DNA of 64,000 bases from Ferruginibacter sp. (GTDB lineage: Bacteria; Bacteroidota; Bacteroidia; Chitinophagales; Chitinophagaceae), in the NCBI GenBank assembly GCA_013141115.1, contig JABFRP010000002.1, forward strand, positions 1,166,647 to 1,230,646. The letters are read 5' to 3'. Shown here piece by piece: positions 1 to 8,504 of the stretch (the first letter of the stretch is position 1; every line of letters starts with the position of its first letter). The position numbers and the translations under genes are program-made. Below the pieces are notes generated by a model, which worked only from the letters and a program-made list of their open reading frames with translations, searched no databases and was not told where the DNA came from.

Positions 1-147
1 AACGGTGTAAAATCCAAAATACATATTGGAGGCTTTTCTTGGGTTTGCCTTCTGCAAATCAATTACACTAACAAGCGGGTGCAATGTTTCATTGTTATTA
101 AAAACATTGTAATCGTTCACCATTTCAAATCGCCGTATGTTATCCAT
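1..147 (-). CDS. AraC-family transcriptional regulator (N-terminal 49 residues, runs off the window)
   Basis: Reading the minus strand from the ATG at 147 gives 49 residues beginning MDNIRRFEMVNDYNVFNN and containing HPLVSVIDLQKANPRK and MYFGFYTV. This matches the N-terminal sensing half of Bacteroidota AraC-family regulators as I remember them; the C-terminal helix-turn-helix half lies outside the window. The gene diverges from the operon starting at 318 and is its likely regulator. The assignment rests on pattern memory over a short stretch, so the exact subfamily is unsure. Confidence 0.72.
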   Translation of the reverse strand, partial: MDNIRRFEMVNDYNVFNNNETLHPLVSVIDLQKANPRKASNMYFGFYTV

Positions 148-165
148 TGAAATAATTTTAATAAT

Positions 166-198
166 CTAAAATTACCACCTTGTTTCCAGTTTACACAA
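166..198 (-). promoter_or_regulatory. Candidate promoter of the AraC-family regulator
   Basis: On the minus strand a TTG (198-196) is followed after 21 bases by TAATTTTAG (174-166), close to the Bacteroidota -33 TTG / -7 TAnnTTTG pattern. The ATG follows about 19 bases downstream. It overlaps the inverted repeat at 178-200. Confidence 0.4.
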
Positions 199-200
199 GG
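178..200. promoter_or_regulatory. Inverted repeat CCTTGT-N11-ACAAGG, candidate operator
   Basis: A perfect 6-bp inverted repeat (CCTTGT at 178-183, ACAAGG at 195-200) lies between the divergent AraC-family gene and the operon beginning at 318. It covers the -33 element and spacer of the regulator's candidate promoter, a position suited to autoregulation. Binding by the AraC protein is inference. Confidence 0.35.
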
Positions 201-317
201 GCAATGAAGTAATAAGCAATATTGGTAAGAGAATCAGCAATCTGTATAACATATAAAATGAGTAAACTGGCGACCTTTACCATGAAATATTTTACCAATA
301 CTTTAAAAACAAATAAC

Positions 318-761
318 ATGAAAAGAATAATTCTTCCTCTTATGATGCTTTTGCTCTGTGTTGAAAGTTTCGCCCAAAATGCTATCGAAGAAGGAGTTAA
401 AACCCTTTCCAAACAAAAATGGCAATGGATGGCAGATAAAAATGTAGATTCCTTAAATCTACTATTTGATGACAAATCAATGTTTGTACACATGGGAGGA
501 AGCTGGGGAAAAACACAGGAACTTAATGTAATTAAAGGCGGCGGCATTCATTATAAAAAAGCAGAGGTCTATTCGGTTATTATAAACATTATTGGCAATA
601 CAGCTATACTCTTAAACGATATTGATTTGATTGCAGTTGTAGGTGGAAACGAAGTAACCAATCCTTTTATGGTAACGGAAGTATATGTAAAGGAAAATGG
701 TAAATGGAAAATGGGTTCTCTCACTTTTTCAAAACTTTCAAGACCTGTTAAAATTAAATAA
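318..761 (+). CDS. Exported nuclear-transport-factor-2-like (SnoaL/DUF4440-type) protein
   Basis: This 147-residue protein starts at the ATG at 318, directly before the hydrophobic stretch LPLMMLLLCVESFAQ; upstream in-frame ATGs would bury the signal peptide. After cleavage following about residue 19, the mature part resembles DUF4440/SnoaL proteins: an N-terminal helix with KQKWQWMADKN, then DSLNLLFDDKSMFVHMGG and a C-terminal strand ending GKWKMGSLTFSKL. The NTF2 fold forms a small cone-shaped pocket used for binding or catalysis on small molecules. It is the first gene of a five-gene operon, two bases ahead of the next gene. The substrate is unknown. Confidence 0.8.
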   Translation: MKRIILPLMMLLLCVESFAQNAIEEGVKTLSKQKWQWMADKNVDSLNLLFDDKSMFVHMGGSWGKTQELNVIKGGGIHYKKAEVYSVIINIIGNTAILLNDIDLIAVVGGNEVTNPFMVTEVYVKENGKWKMGSLTFSKLSRPVKIK

Positions 762-763
762 TT

Positions 764-1858
764 ATGAAAATACTTAGTCTAAAAAAAATCAAACAATCTA
801 CAGCTCTTGTGATTATTGCAATTACAATTTCGCAATTCTTCACGGCTTGTACATCTACCAAACAAACTATGGGCAACACACCAATAACAATTCAGCAGCA
901 GGGCAGTTTTTCTGCTGGCGGTACAGTTAAAAAAAGTGAAGGAACTTTCGATGCCTTAAAACCTTGGCATGAACAACAAGGCGGACAAACAAGGCACGGT
1001 GACCATGCCGATGTTTTTTTTCAAATTCCGGTAAATTCCAAACGCAACGCAATGGTCTTTCTGCATGGATACGGTCAGAGCCGCCGTAGCTGGCAAACTA
1101 CTGCTGATGGCAGACAAGGCTTTGCCGATATTTTTTTACGGAATGGCTATGGTGTTTATTTGGTTGACCAACCCGGTCGTGGCGCTGCCGGGCAAGTTTC
1201 CAGTCCCGGTCAAATTACTGCAACACCAGATGACCAAACTTGGTTTACACAGTTTCGCATTGGTCTATATCCAAACTTTAATGAAGGTGTTCAGTTTCCA
1301 AAGGACAGTTTATCAATGGATAATTTTTTTCGTATGATGACTCCCAATACAGGAACAGTAAGTGAAGAAACGATAGTAAATGCAATGTCTGCTGTGTTAG
1401 ATAAATCAGGCGCTGGAATTTTGTTTACACATTCGGCAGGTGGTGTACCAGGTTGGAAAACGGCTATTAAAAATAGTAATGTAAAAGCGGTTATTGCAAT
1501 TGAGCCAGGCGGCTTTGCTTTTCCCGAAGGAGAAGTACCAGCAGATAATCGTGGTGGAAAAGGCATACCCTTAGAAGAGTTTAAGAAGCTAACAAAAATC
1601 CCTATCGTTGTTTATTTTGGCGACTATATTCCAAAAGAAGAAACCAAAGCCAGTTCGCTAAACTTTTGGCGTAATGTGCTTGCTACTGCCCGGCAATGGG
1701 CTAAGGTAGTGAATGCTCACGGTGGAGATGCTACTATAGTTTACTTACCTGAAATAGGAATAAAGGGCAATACACATTTTATCATGTCCGATTTAAACAA
1801 TGTTGAAATAGCCAATTTGATTGCAAAATGGTTAAAAGAAAAAGGATTGGATAAATAA
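764..1858 (+). CDS. Lipoprotein alpha/beta hydrolase
   Basis: The 364-residue product has a signal sequence ending in a lipobox (FFTAC, Cys about residue 29), so it should be membrane-anchored outside the cytoplasm. The alpha/beta-hydrolase pattern is visible: an oxyanion strand-loop AMVFLHGYGQSRRSW near residue 98, VYLVDQPGRG, a nucleophile elbow LFTHSAGG near residue 220 (Ser nucleophile) and a late His in GNTHFIM near residue 342. An acidic residue probably comes from IVVYFGDYIP. It probably hydrolyses an ester or similar small molecule. The next operon gene starts 21 bases downstream. Family confidence is high; the substrate is not known. Confidence 0.85.
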   Translation: MKILSLKKIKQSTALVIIAITISQFFTACTSTKQTMGNTPITIQQQGSFSAGGTVKKSEGTFDALKPWHEQQGGQTRHGDHADVFFQIPVNSKRNAMVFLHGYGQSRRSWQTTADGRQGFADIFLRNGYGVYLVDQPGRGAAGQVSSPGQITATPDDQTWFTQFRIGLYPNFNEGVQFPKDSLSMDNFFRMMTPNTGTVSEETIVNAMSAVLDKSGAGILFTHSAGGVPGWKTAIKNSNVKAVIAIEPGGFAFPEGEVPADNRGGKGIPLEEFKKLTKIPIVVYFGDYIPKEETKASSLNFWRNVLATARQWAKVVNAHGGDATIVYLPEIGIKGNTHFIMSDLNNVEIANLIAKWLKEKGLDK

Positions 1859-1879
1859 TATTAATCAAAAAACCAAAGC

Positions 1880-2623
1880 ATGAAAAAAATGAAAGCATAT
1901 GTTTTAACTGCAGTGATATTTTGTATTTCATTCTTTTCAAGTCATTCTAATGCACAACAAATGACAAGTGATAATAAAAGTTTAAATGACAAAGAGAAAA
2001 GTATCATCATCATTTCATCGCTTGCTGCAAAAGGTGATTTGGACAAATTGAAAACAGGACTTCAGGAAGGGCTTGATGCAGGACTTACTGTAAATGAAAT
2101 AAAGGAAGTGTTGGTTCACTTGTATGCTTATTGTGGTTTCCCTCGTAGCATTCGTGGTTTGCAAACTTTTATGGAAGTGCTGAAAGACAGAGTAGCGAAG
2201 GGAATCAATGATACTACTGGTAAAGCAGCATCGCCGGTTAATACAGATGATAGCAAATACGAAAGAGGGAAAAAGGTCTTGGGAGAACTGACCAAAATGC
2301 CACAACCAAAAACGCTTTCCGGTTATTCGGCATTTGCTCCTGTAATAGATACTTTTCTGAAAGAGCATCTGTTTGCAGATATTTTTGAAAGAGATGTATT
2401 GAGTTATGCACAAAGAGAATTAGTTACTATTTCTGTAATCGCAACAATTGGTAATGCCGACCCCATGCTTCAAAGCCATTTAGGAATTTCTTTAAATGTT
2501 GGTATTACATCTGAACAGTTGAAAGAATTCGTAAAAATTATTAAAACAACTGTTGGCAAAAAGAATGCAAAATCTGCGGTGGTAGTATTAGAACAAGTAT
2601 TGAAAAGCAGACAACTTCAATAG
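1880..2623 (+). CDS. Exported carboxymuconolactone decarboxylase family protein with two CMD domains
   Basis: This 247-residue protein begins with a signal peptide (hydrophobic YVLTAVIFCISFFSS, cleavage near SNAQQ). Two CMD/AhpD-like repeats follow. The first, about residues 60-120, has EIKEVLVHLYAYCGFPRS; the second, about residues 180-245, has ELVTISVIATIGNADPML, QSHLG and EQLKEFVKII. No AhpD CxxC pair is seen, so it resembles the gamma-carboxymuconolactone decarboxylase side of the family rather than AhpD. Members are normally cytoplasmic, so the signal peptide is unusual. It is the third gene of the AraC-linked operon and lies next to a cupin and a dienelactone-hydrolase-like gene. Confidence 0.85.
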   Translation: MKKMKAYVLTAVIFCISFFSSHSNAQQMTSDNKSLNDKEKSIIIISSLAAKGDLDKLKTGLQEGLDAGLTVNEIKEVLVHLYAYCGFPRSIRGLQTFMEVLKDRVAKGINDTTGKAASPVNTDDSKYERGKKVLGELTKMPQPKTLSGYSAFAPVIDTFLKEHLFADIFERDVLSYAQRELVTISVIATIGNADPMLQSHLGISLNVGITSEQLKEFVKIIKTTVGKKNAKSAVVVLEQVLKSRQLQ

Positions 2624-2631
2624 AAACAAAT

Positions 2632-3690
2632 ATGAAAATGATAAAAGTATTTATAACGGCATTAGCAATGACAGCTACGATGACAGTAACAGCACAAATA
2701 ACACAAAAAGAAATTAAGCAAAATCCATTTGGATTAGTCTATGGTGGAGCGATTACACAAAATGAAAAAGGAAAAGTAAATATTCATCCTGTAACCTACA
2801 AATTGAACGGAATTGATATAGCCGCCAATGTTTACACACCTGCCAATTACGATACAACAAAAAAATATTCGGCAATTGTAGTAGCACATCCTAATGGTGG
2901 TATAAAAGAACAAACCGCCGGGCTATATGCACAGCGTTTGGCAGAAGCAGGTTATATAACTATTGCAGCCGATGCAGCATATCAGGGTGCAAGTGGTGGA
3001 CTACCACGCCACGCCGATAAACCTGAATATAGAACAGAAGATATTCGTGGTATGGCAGATTTTATTAGTCAGTTCGCCGGTGTTGATGTAAATCGTTTAG
3101 GGGCATTTGGTATTTGTGGCGGCGGTGGTTATACATTAAAAGCAACCCAAACAGACAAACGGTTTAAAGCAGTGGCAACTCTAAGCATGTTTAATTCAGG
3201 CGAAGTAAGACGCAATGGCTTTCAGAATTCACAATTAAACAGCATTCAGGAACGCTTAAAAAAAGCATCAGATGCCCGTATGCAGGAAGCCGCAGGTGGT
3301 AAAATAATATATGGAGGTGTAGCAAGTATAACAGACGAAGAAATTGCTAAAACAACAACCGACTTGTATCGTGAAGGATATGAATATTATTACAGAACAC
3401 ATGCACATCCAAACTCCACATTTCTATATACTTTGAGTAGTCTGCAAGAATTAATAAGTTGGAATGCCGCCACAGATATGGATTTACTCAACCAACCGCT
3501 ATTGATGATAGCAGGAAGCAAAGCTGATACAAAATATATGACCGATGAAGCATTTGCTAAAGCAACCAATGCCAAAAGCAAAGAACTATTTGTTATTGAC
3601 GAGGCTACTCATATTCAAACTTATTGGAAACCAGATTATGTTTTACAAGCAATTAATAAACTGGTGAGTTTTTATAAAACTAATCTCTAA
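2632..3690 (+). CDS. Exported alpha/beta hydrolase, dienelactone-hydrolase-like
   Basis: The 352-residue protein has a signal peptide (FITALAMTATMTVTAQ) and starts eight bases after the previous gene. The fold is shown by YSAIVVAHPNGG near residue 85, VDVNRLGAFGICGGGGYT near residue 155 and a terminal His in IDEATHIQTYW near residue 328. The nucleophile-elbow position is Cys (GICGGG), as in dienelactone hydrolase, whereas most relatives have Ser. HANGG-type openings also occur in YcjY/acetyl-xylan-esterase-like enzymes, so substrate class is open. A dienelactone-hydrolase-like enzyme beside a carboxymuconolactone decarboxylase suggests work on a ring-cleavage-type or lactone compound, which is inference. 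Confidence 0.82.
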   Translation: MKMIKVFITALAMTATMTVTAQITQKEIKQNPFGLVYGGAITQNEKGKVNIHPVTYKLNGIDIAANVYTPANYDTTKKYSAIVVAHPNGGIKEQTAGLYAQRLAEAGYITIAADAAYQGASGGLPRHADKPEYRTEDIRGMADFISQFAGVDVNRLGAFGICGGGGYTLKATQTDKRFKAVATLSMFNSGEVRRNGFQNSQLNSIQERLKKASDARMQEAAGGKIIYGGVASITDEEIAKTTTDLYREGYEYYYRTHAHPNSTFLYTLSSLQELISWNAATDMDLLNQPLLMIAGSKADTKYMTDEAFAKATNAKSKELFVIDEATHIQTYWKPDYVLQAINKLVSFYKTNL

Positions 3691-3701
3691 GTTTTTAAAT
3701 C

Positions 3702-4187
3702 ATGAAACGTAATCTACAATACATACTACCATTATTTTTATTCGCTTTGGCGGCTTGTAATAATAACAAAGAAATGAATAATTCAAAGAGCGACAACGCA
3801 CTTGTTTTTCCAAAGGGGGAAAAAATTACGAACGATAATTTTACAGGCACTACATATTTACATATGCTTATTGCTGCCGACAGTCTCAATGCAACGTCAA
3901 TAGGTAATGTAACTTTTGAACCCGGTGCCAGAACCAAATGGCATTCGCATCCTGGTGGACAAATACTTTTAGTTACAGATGGTGTAGGTTATTACCAGGA
4001 AAAAGGACAACCCAAAAAAATACTTCGTAAAGGTGATGCTATAAAATGTCCGCCGAACGTACCGCATTGGCATGGAGCAAGTGCTGATGCAGCTTTTGTA
4101 CAAGTCGCTGTTACCAATAATGACAAGGGAACTGTTGTTTGGATGGAGAAGGTAACAGATGCTGTTTATAATAGTTTAAATCAATAG
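3702..4187 (+). CDS. Cupin-domain lipoprotein
   Basis: This 161-residue protein has a lipoprotein signal ending ALAAC (Cys about residue 19) followed by an Asn-rich linker. One cupin barrel follows: motif 1 FEPGARTKWHSHPGGQ near residue 75 and motif 2 KCPPNVPHWHGA near residue 115. The His residues of both motifs and the Gly-Asp before motif 2 give a plausible metal site. It closes the operon, 11 bases after the hydrolase. Cupins are often fused or adjacent to CMD-domain proteins; here they are separate but co-transcribed. No terminator is obvious immediately downstream. Confidence 0.85.
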   Translation: MKRNLQYILPLFLFALAACNNNKEMNNSKSDNALVFPKGEKITNDNFTGTTYLHMLIAADSLNATSIGNVTFEPGARTKWHSHPGGQILLVTDGVGYYQEKGQPKKILRKGDAIKCPPNVPHWHGASADAAFVQVAVTNNDKGTVVWMEKVTDAVYNSLNQ

Positions 4188-4501
4188 GCGGTTATTAAAG
4201 TTTTAAACCTATTGTTGGTATTCCGCAATGATATATTGCTGAAGCGTAGAACAAACGATGATAAATATTCGTCAGCCGGGATGGCTCCCAAAAACATTTT
4301 GGATACTAAAAATAGCGTTGAACCAGATTGGCAAAGTCATGCATGTTTGTATAGGTGCGGTTGCTCAATAGGTTAACATACAGCGCTATGGTAGTAGTTA
4401 CAGGAACCAAAAATGCATGATGCAACTAAAATTCTTTCTAATTTTTCTATTAGATTGGTTGTTTTTTCAGCAAAATTCATTTGGTTTGCAGCCCAAGCAT
4501 T
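4188..4501. other. Intergenic region, 314 bp
   Basis: No convincing coding sequence is seen between the cupin gene and the HD-domain gene. The rightmost part holds a candidate promoter (4459-4489). The remainder shows no strong hairpin or repeat by eye. Confidence 0.5.
4459..4489 (+). promoter_or_regulatory. Candidate promoter of the HD-domain gene
   Basis: TTG at 4459-4461 is followed after 19 bases by TTGGTTTGC at 4481-4489, near the Bacteroidota TTG-N19-TAnnTTTGC pattern. Transcription would start just before the ATG at 4502, giving a very short leader. Confidence 0.4.
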
Positions 4502-5197
4502 ATGTTTAATCTACAGCACCTGGAAAATAAAATTATGCAGTCTCATTGGTGGGCAACAGCCGCCAATACGGTGGACAGTCATTACAGTAACAACAGCGGC
4601 ATTATGCTTACCCATCATTTACTGGCGGTACACAATAATATTGAAACTATTTTTAACCGGCCTGCTGATGGTTTTTATGGCAAGATGTTAGCGCTGCTGG
4701 ATCAACTGCAATTGGATAAAGAAGAAGTAAAGGAGGAACTAAAACTTACTGCTTTATTACACGATATTGGTAAACCGCAGGAAAATAAATCGTTGGTAAT
4801 ACCGCATCCGTTAACCGGAAAACCTGCACACAAACGGCATGGCTTGGTTGGCCTGATGGCCGCTATGGATATTATTGGGGCCGACCTGGCTCATTTGCCC
4901 GAAAAAAGACTCCGGATTTACAGAACTGTGGAATTACATGATATGTCTTACGGTTTATTCAGAGAGTATGTAGCCACAGGTGATGTACCTAAAAATGAAC
5001 GTTGGAATTATATCGATAATAAAATCCACACCCTTACCGGCGGCGGTTTATTATACCTGCTTATTTTTAAACTGGCTGATATACACGGACATGCTAATAT
5101 TGGCGATGTTACCTGGTTTTACCACACCGTAAAAGAACACTACTTTAAGCAGCTGCAATTTGAGCTGCCCATTCCAACAGAAGCAGATATCCGTTGA
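4502..5197 (+). CDS. HD-domain metal-dependent phosphohydrolase
   Basis: Starting at the ATG at 4502, the product is 231 residues with a single HD domain. Metal ligands are visible: His38-His39 (MLTHHLL), His87-Asp88 in ALLHDIGKP, His113 in KRHGLVG and a later Asp in KLADIHGHAN. It has no signal peptide and should be cytoplasmic. HD proteins of this type hydrolyse nucleotides or phosphodiesters, but this one has no nucleotide-specific motif that I recognise. A TTG at 4481 in the same frame is less likely as start because it falls inside the candidate -7 element; ATG 4535 is another possibility. Confidence 0.8.
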   Translation: MFNLQHLENKIMQSHWWATAANTVDSHYSNNSGIMLTHHLLAVHNNIETIFNRPADGFYGKMLALLDQLQLDKEEVKEELKLTALLHDIGKPQENKSLVIPHPLTGKPAHKRHGLVGLMAAMDIIGADLAHLPEKRLRIYRTVELHDMSYGLFREYVATGDVPKNERWNYIDNKIHTLTGGGLLYLLIFKLADIHGHANIGDVTWFYHTVKEHYFKQLQFELPIPTEADIR

Positions 5198-5236
5198 TGA
5201 TAAAGGGCAGGTTTTTTATACCAGTTCTTTTATTGC

Positions 5237-7909
5237 TTAATCATCCTCTTCTGCAACAAAATTTTGTTTGTTTCTTGCTGTGATCCATTCTTCCATAGGC
5301 ACTTCTTTACCACCAATTAAATCTGCCACCAATGCCGTCCACCCGGTTTGATGAGCAGCACCCAATCCGGAACCGGTATCACCATGAAAATATTCAAAAA
5401 ATAATACCAACTCCTGGTTAGCCGGTTTGCTGTAAAACCAATTGTATTTGCCATTTAATTTTCTTCCACCTAAATCATCCTTAGCAAAAATACTTACCAC
5501 CCTTTGCGTAAGCAGTTCCGACACTTCTACCAGGTTCAGCATTTTGCCGGAACCTGCCGGACACTCCACTTTTAAATTATCGCCATAAAATTCACCATAC
5601 TTTTTTACCGATCGAATGATAAGATAATTAATAGGCATCCACACCGGGCCACGCCAGTTACTGTTGCCCCCAAAAAGATTGCTGGTAGAATCTCCGGGAT
5701 CGTATTGAATAGTATGTTTTTCACCGTCAATTGTTACCGAATAAGGATTTTCCTCATGATATTTTGATAATGCCCTTATGCCTCCGCCGGATAAAAATTC
5801 TTCTTCGTTCAATAACCTTTTCAGTAAATGAATTAATCTTTCTTTTTGTACTAAGGATATTAAAGTTTGCTCTCCATCACCATGTTCTTCATTAGGTAAG
5901 AATAAATTATTTTTCTTACGGTAATTATCAAACCAATCGCTGCGTTTTTTAAAGTCGGGTAATTTTTTGTAGGTTTCTTTATTAATGTTGCTTACAGCAA
6001 ACAAACTGGTTAAGCCTACAATACTTTGAATTTTTAGTGGCAGGGGTTCTGCACCTGTAATACAAAGGGTATCATAAAAAAACTTATCTTCTTCGTTCCA
6101 CAACAAATGGCTGTTAAGTGCCTCTGCTATTAAAACAAAATGTTCAAAAAATTTGGTGGCCGTATCTTCAAAAGCAATATCCTGCTTGGCAATTTCCAAC
6201 GCCATATCCATCATGTTTAATGCATACATGCCCATCCAACTGGTGCCATCAGCCTGTTCCAGCTGCATACCTTCGGTTAAATGCTGGCTGCGGTTAAATA
6301 CGCCAATATTATCCAGGCCCAAAAACCCTCCCTGAAAAATGTTGTTACCGTTACTGTCTTTCCGGTTGATCCACCAGGTAAAGTTGATGAGCAGTTTTTG
6401 AAAAACCCTTTTTAAAAAAACAATATCACCTGCGCCATAGGTTTCCTTTTCTATCCTGAAAATTTCCAGTGCGGCCCATGCCTGCACCGGTGGATTTACA
6501 TCACTAAAGTTCCATTCGTAAGCAGGCAACTGTCCATCAGGTTTCATGTACCATTCCCTCATTATTAAAAGGGATTGATGTTTGGCAAACGTTACATCTA
6601 CCCTGGCAAGTGCAATGCAATGAAAAGCCAGATCCCATGCAGCATACCATGGGTATTCCCATTTATCGGGCATGGCGATAATATCCTGGTTTTTTAAGTG
6701 CTCCCAATCTTTATTTCTGCCGTTTTGTTTGCCAAAATTTACGGGTGTAATACCATCGCTGGTGGTTAACCAGCGCTCCACATCAAAATGATAATATTGT
6801 TTACTCCACAGCACACCGGCTAATGCTTTACGTTGTATATTTTTAAGATCTATGGAGATTTCATTGGGCAAAATTGCGGTGTAAAAATCATCAGCCTCCT
6901 GCTTACGCACTGCAAATATTTTTTCAAACCCTAAAGAAAAAGGTTTGTCATCTGCCCTGCTGGTAAGCCGGCAATAAATGGTTTTTGTTTCGCCTGCTTT
7001 TACATTTAACTCGTATACGGGAGAAAATTTGGTGCCTTCTTTTTTATTACGAAGTTTGATGCGGTTTTCTCCGTTAATAATGGCATTATGAAATGCATCT
7101 TTTGTAAATATGCTTGTATTTTCTGTACCGTTTACTTTATTTAAGTTGGTTTCATTTTCGGTAAACAACCTGTCATCGGGCATTTGAAAATAAAAATGAT
7201 AATTACCCAACCGTGGGTGCGTTGCACTTACCGCAGTTTTATCGATATAACTAATAACAGGCTTAGGTTCATCGGGTGTAAAAGCCCAGCGGTTATAAAA
7301 CCATAATGTAGGTAATACCGTTAATGGTGCAGCTTTTGCACTACGATTAATAATATCAATTTTAATATAGATGTCCGTGGGGTTTTGCTTGGCATAAGTA
7401 AGTTTAACATCAAAGTATTCATCATCATTAAACACGCCGGTATCTAATAATTCGTACTCCGGCTCCAGCTTACTTCTTGTACGGTTGGTTTGCAACAGGT
7501 CATCGTAAGGAAATTCGTTTTGCGGATATTTGTACAAATACTCCATGTAATAATGCGTGGGAATATTATCCTGGTAATAATATAATTCCTTTACATCTTC
7601 GCCATGGTTACCATCGTAATTACCCACACCAAAAAGGCGCTCTTTTAAAATTTTATCTTTACCATTCCATAGTGTAATGGCAAAGCAAAGGTTTTGAAAA
7701 TAATCTGATATACCGCCAATACCATCTTCGCCCCAGCGATAAGCACGGTAATGGGATTGATCAAACGGAAGATAACCCCATGCATCGCCATAATGTCCAT
7801 AATCTTCTCTTACAGTACCCCATTGTCTTTCGCTGAGGTAAGGCCCCCATTGCTCCAGGGGTATGGGCTTTTCGCTATTTACTTTTAGTCGTTGGTGTTC
7901 TGCTGTCAT
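5237..7909 (-). CDS. GH63-like (MGH1-type) glucosidase
   Basis: The 890-residue protein has no signal peptide. Its N-terminal part carries the family hallmark SERQWGTVREDYG and ends in an (alpha/alpha)6-barrel region. Barrel motifs include PWYAAWDLAFH about residue 420, WRGPVWMPINYL about residue 760 and FHGDTGSGLGAAHQTGWT near residue 855, all typical of GH63/mannosyl-oligosaccharide-glucosidase-like bacterial proteins. The Asp of WDLAFH is a candidate acid catalyst by analogy; this was not verified. Bacterial members of this size act on alpha-glucosides, but the natural substrate is unclear. It is a single-gene unit, convergent with the HD gene with only 39 bases between them. Confidence 0.85.
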   Translation of the reverse strand: MTAEHQRLKVNSEKPIPLEQWGPYLSERQWGTVREDYGHYGDAWGYLPFDQSHYRAYRWGEDGIGGISDYFQNLCFAITLWNGKDKILKERLFGVGNYDGNHGEDVKELYYYQDNIPTHYYMEYLYKYPQNEFPYDDLLQTNRTRSKLEPEYELLDTGVFNDDEYFDVKLTYAKQNPTDIYIKIDIINRSAKAAPLTVLPTLWFYNRWAFTPDEPKPVISYIDKTAVSATHPRLGNYHFYFQMPDDRLFTENETNLNKVNGTENTSIFTKDAFHNAIINGENRIKLRNKKEGTKFSPVYELNVKAGETKTIYCRLTSRADDKPFSLGFEKIFAVRKQEADDFYTAILPNEISIDLKNIQRKALAGVLWSKQYYHFDVERWLTTSDGITPVNFGKQNGRNKDWEHLKNQDIIAMPDKWEYPWYAAWDLAFHCIALARVDVTFAKHQSLLIMREWYMKPDGQLPAYEWNFSDVNPPVQAWAALEIFRIEKETYGAGDIVFLKRVFQKLLINFTWWINRKDSNGNNIFQGGFLGLDNIGVFNRSQHLTEGMQLEQADGTSWMGMYALNMMDMALEIAKQDIAFEDTATKFFEHFVLIAEALNSHLLWNEEDKFFYDTLCITGAEPLPLKIQSIVGLTSLFAVSNINKETYKKLPDFKKRSDWFDNYRKKNNLFLPNEEHGDGEQTLISLVQKERLIHLLKRLLNEEEFLSGGGIRALSKYHEENPYSVTIDGEKHTIQYDPGDSTSNLFGGNSNWRGPVWMPINYLIIRSVKKYGEFYGDNLKVECPAGSGKMLNLVEVSELLTQRVVSIFAKDDLGGRKLNGKYNWFYSKPANQELVLFFEYFHGDTGSGLGAAHQTGWTALVADLIGGKEVPMEEWITARNKQNFVAEEDD

Positions 7910-8102
7910 TACTATTATTTAATAAAAGATTGCTGCCTATTATTTATACACTGGCAACATTTTTATGACAAGCAATCGTTGAAAAGTGAGTTATAAAAAT
8001 ACACAATTAAACAGCAGCATGTATAGCTGTTTTTGAAATACTGGCGCAAACGATTGTGGTTATTATTATACTATGTTGCTGTAATAGCAAACTATAAAAA
8101 AA

Positions 8103-8504
8103 TTATTGATCACTGGCGGGCTGCAATACTAATTGTGTATATAGTTTGGTAAGTGTTGCTGCTGCATTGGCGCATAAGCCCGGATGCACTTTTGATGTTT
8201 GCACAATGGTGCTTCTTGCTGCAGTCAGCCAGCGAAAACGGGAAGCTATATCCAGCTTTGCAATTTCTCCTGCGGCAATATCACCTAAACATATTTTTTC
8301 AAATGCACAAAGATGTTCTTTTAATGCATCCATATCCAAATAGCCGGCAAAGGCACGCAGGCGTTCTTCATCAATAGTAAACATGGTTTGCAAAAATTGC
8401 TCTTTTTTGCAATACAGTATCACGCCTATATTTAGAAACTCTTCCCGTTCCACCCTTGGCACAATGCGAATAACGGCGTATTCAAATAAATGATTCTCTT
8501 GCAT
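8103..8504 (-). CDS. DUF3037 family protein
   Basis: This 133-residue protein has the DUF3037 pattern: an N-terminal strand YAVIRIVPRVEREEFLNIG followed by GVILYCKK and a helical C-terminus. It has no signal peptide or catalytic motif that I can see. The start overlaps the end of the upstream HipA-like kinase by 23 bases, so the two are translationally coupled. The HipA-like plus DUF3037 pairing recurs in bacterial genomes as far as I remember; its function is not established. Confidence 0.85.
   Translation of the reverse strand: MQENHLFEYAVIRIVPRVEREEFLNIGVILYCKKEQFLQTMFTIDEERLRAFAGYLDMDALKEHLCAFEKICLGDIAAGEIAKLDIASRFRWLTAARSTIVQTSKVHPGLCANAAATLTKLYTQLVLQPASDQ

Noticed and set aside
222-317. 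Longer start for the NTF2-like gene at 222
   Set aside because: It would bury the signal peptide beginning at 318.
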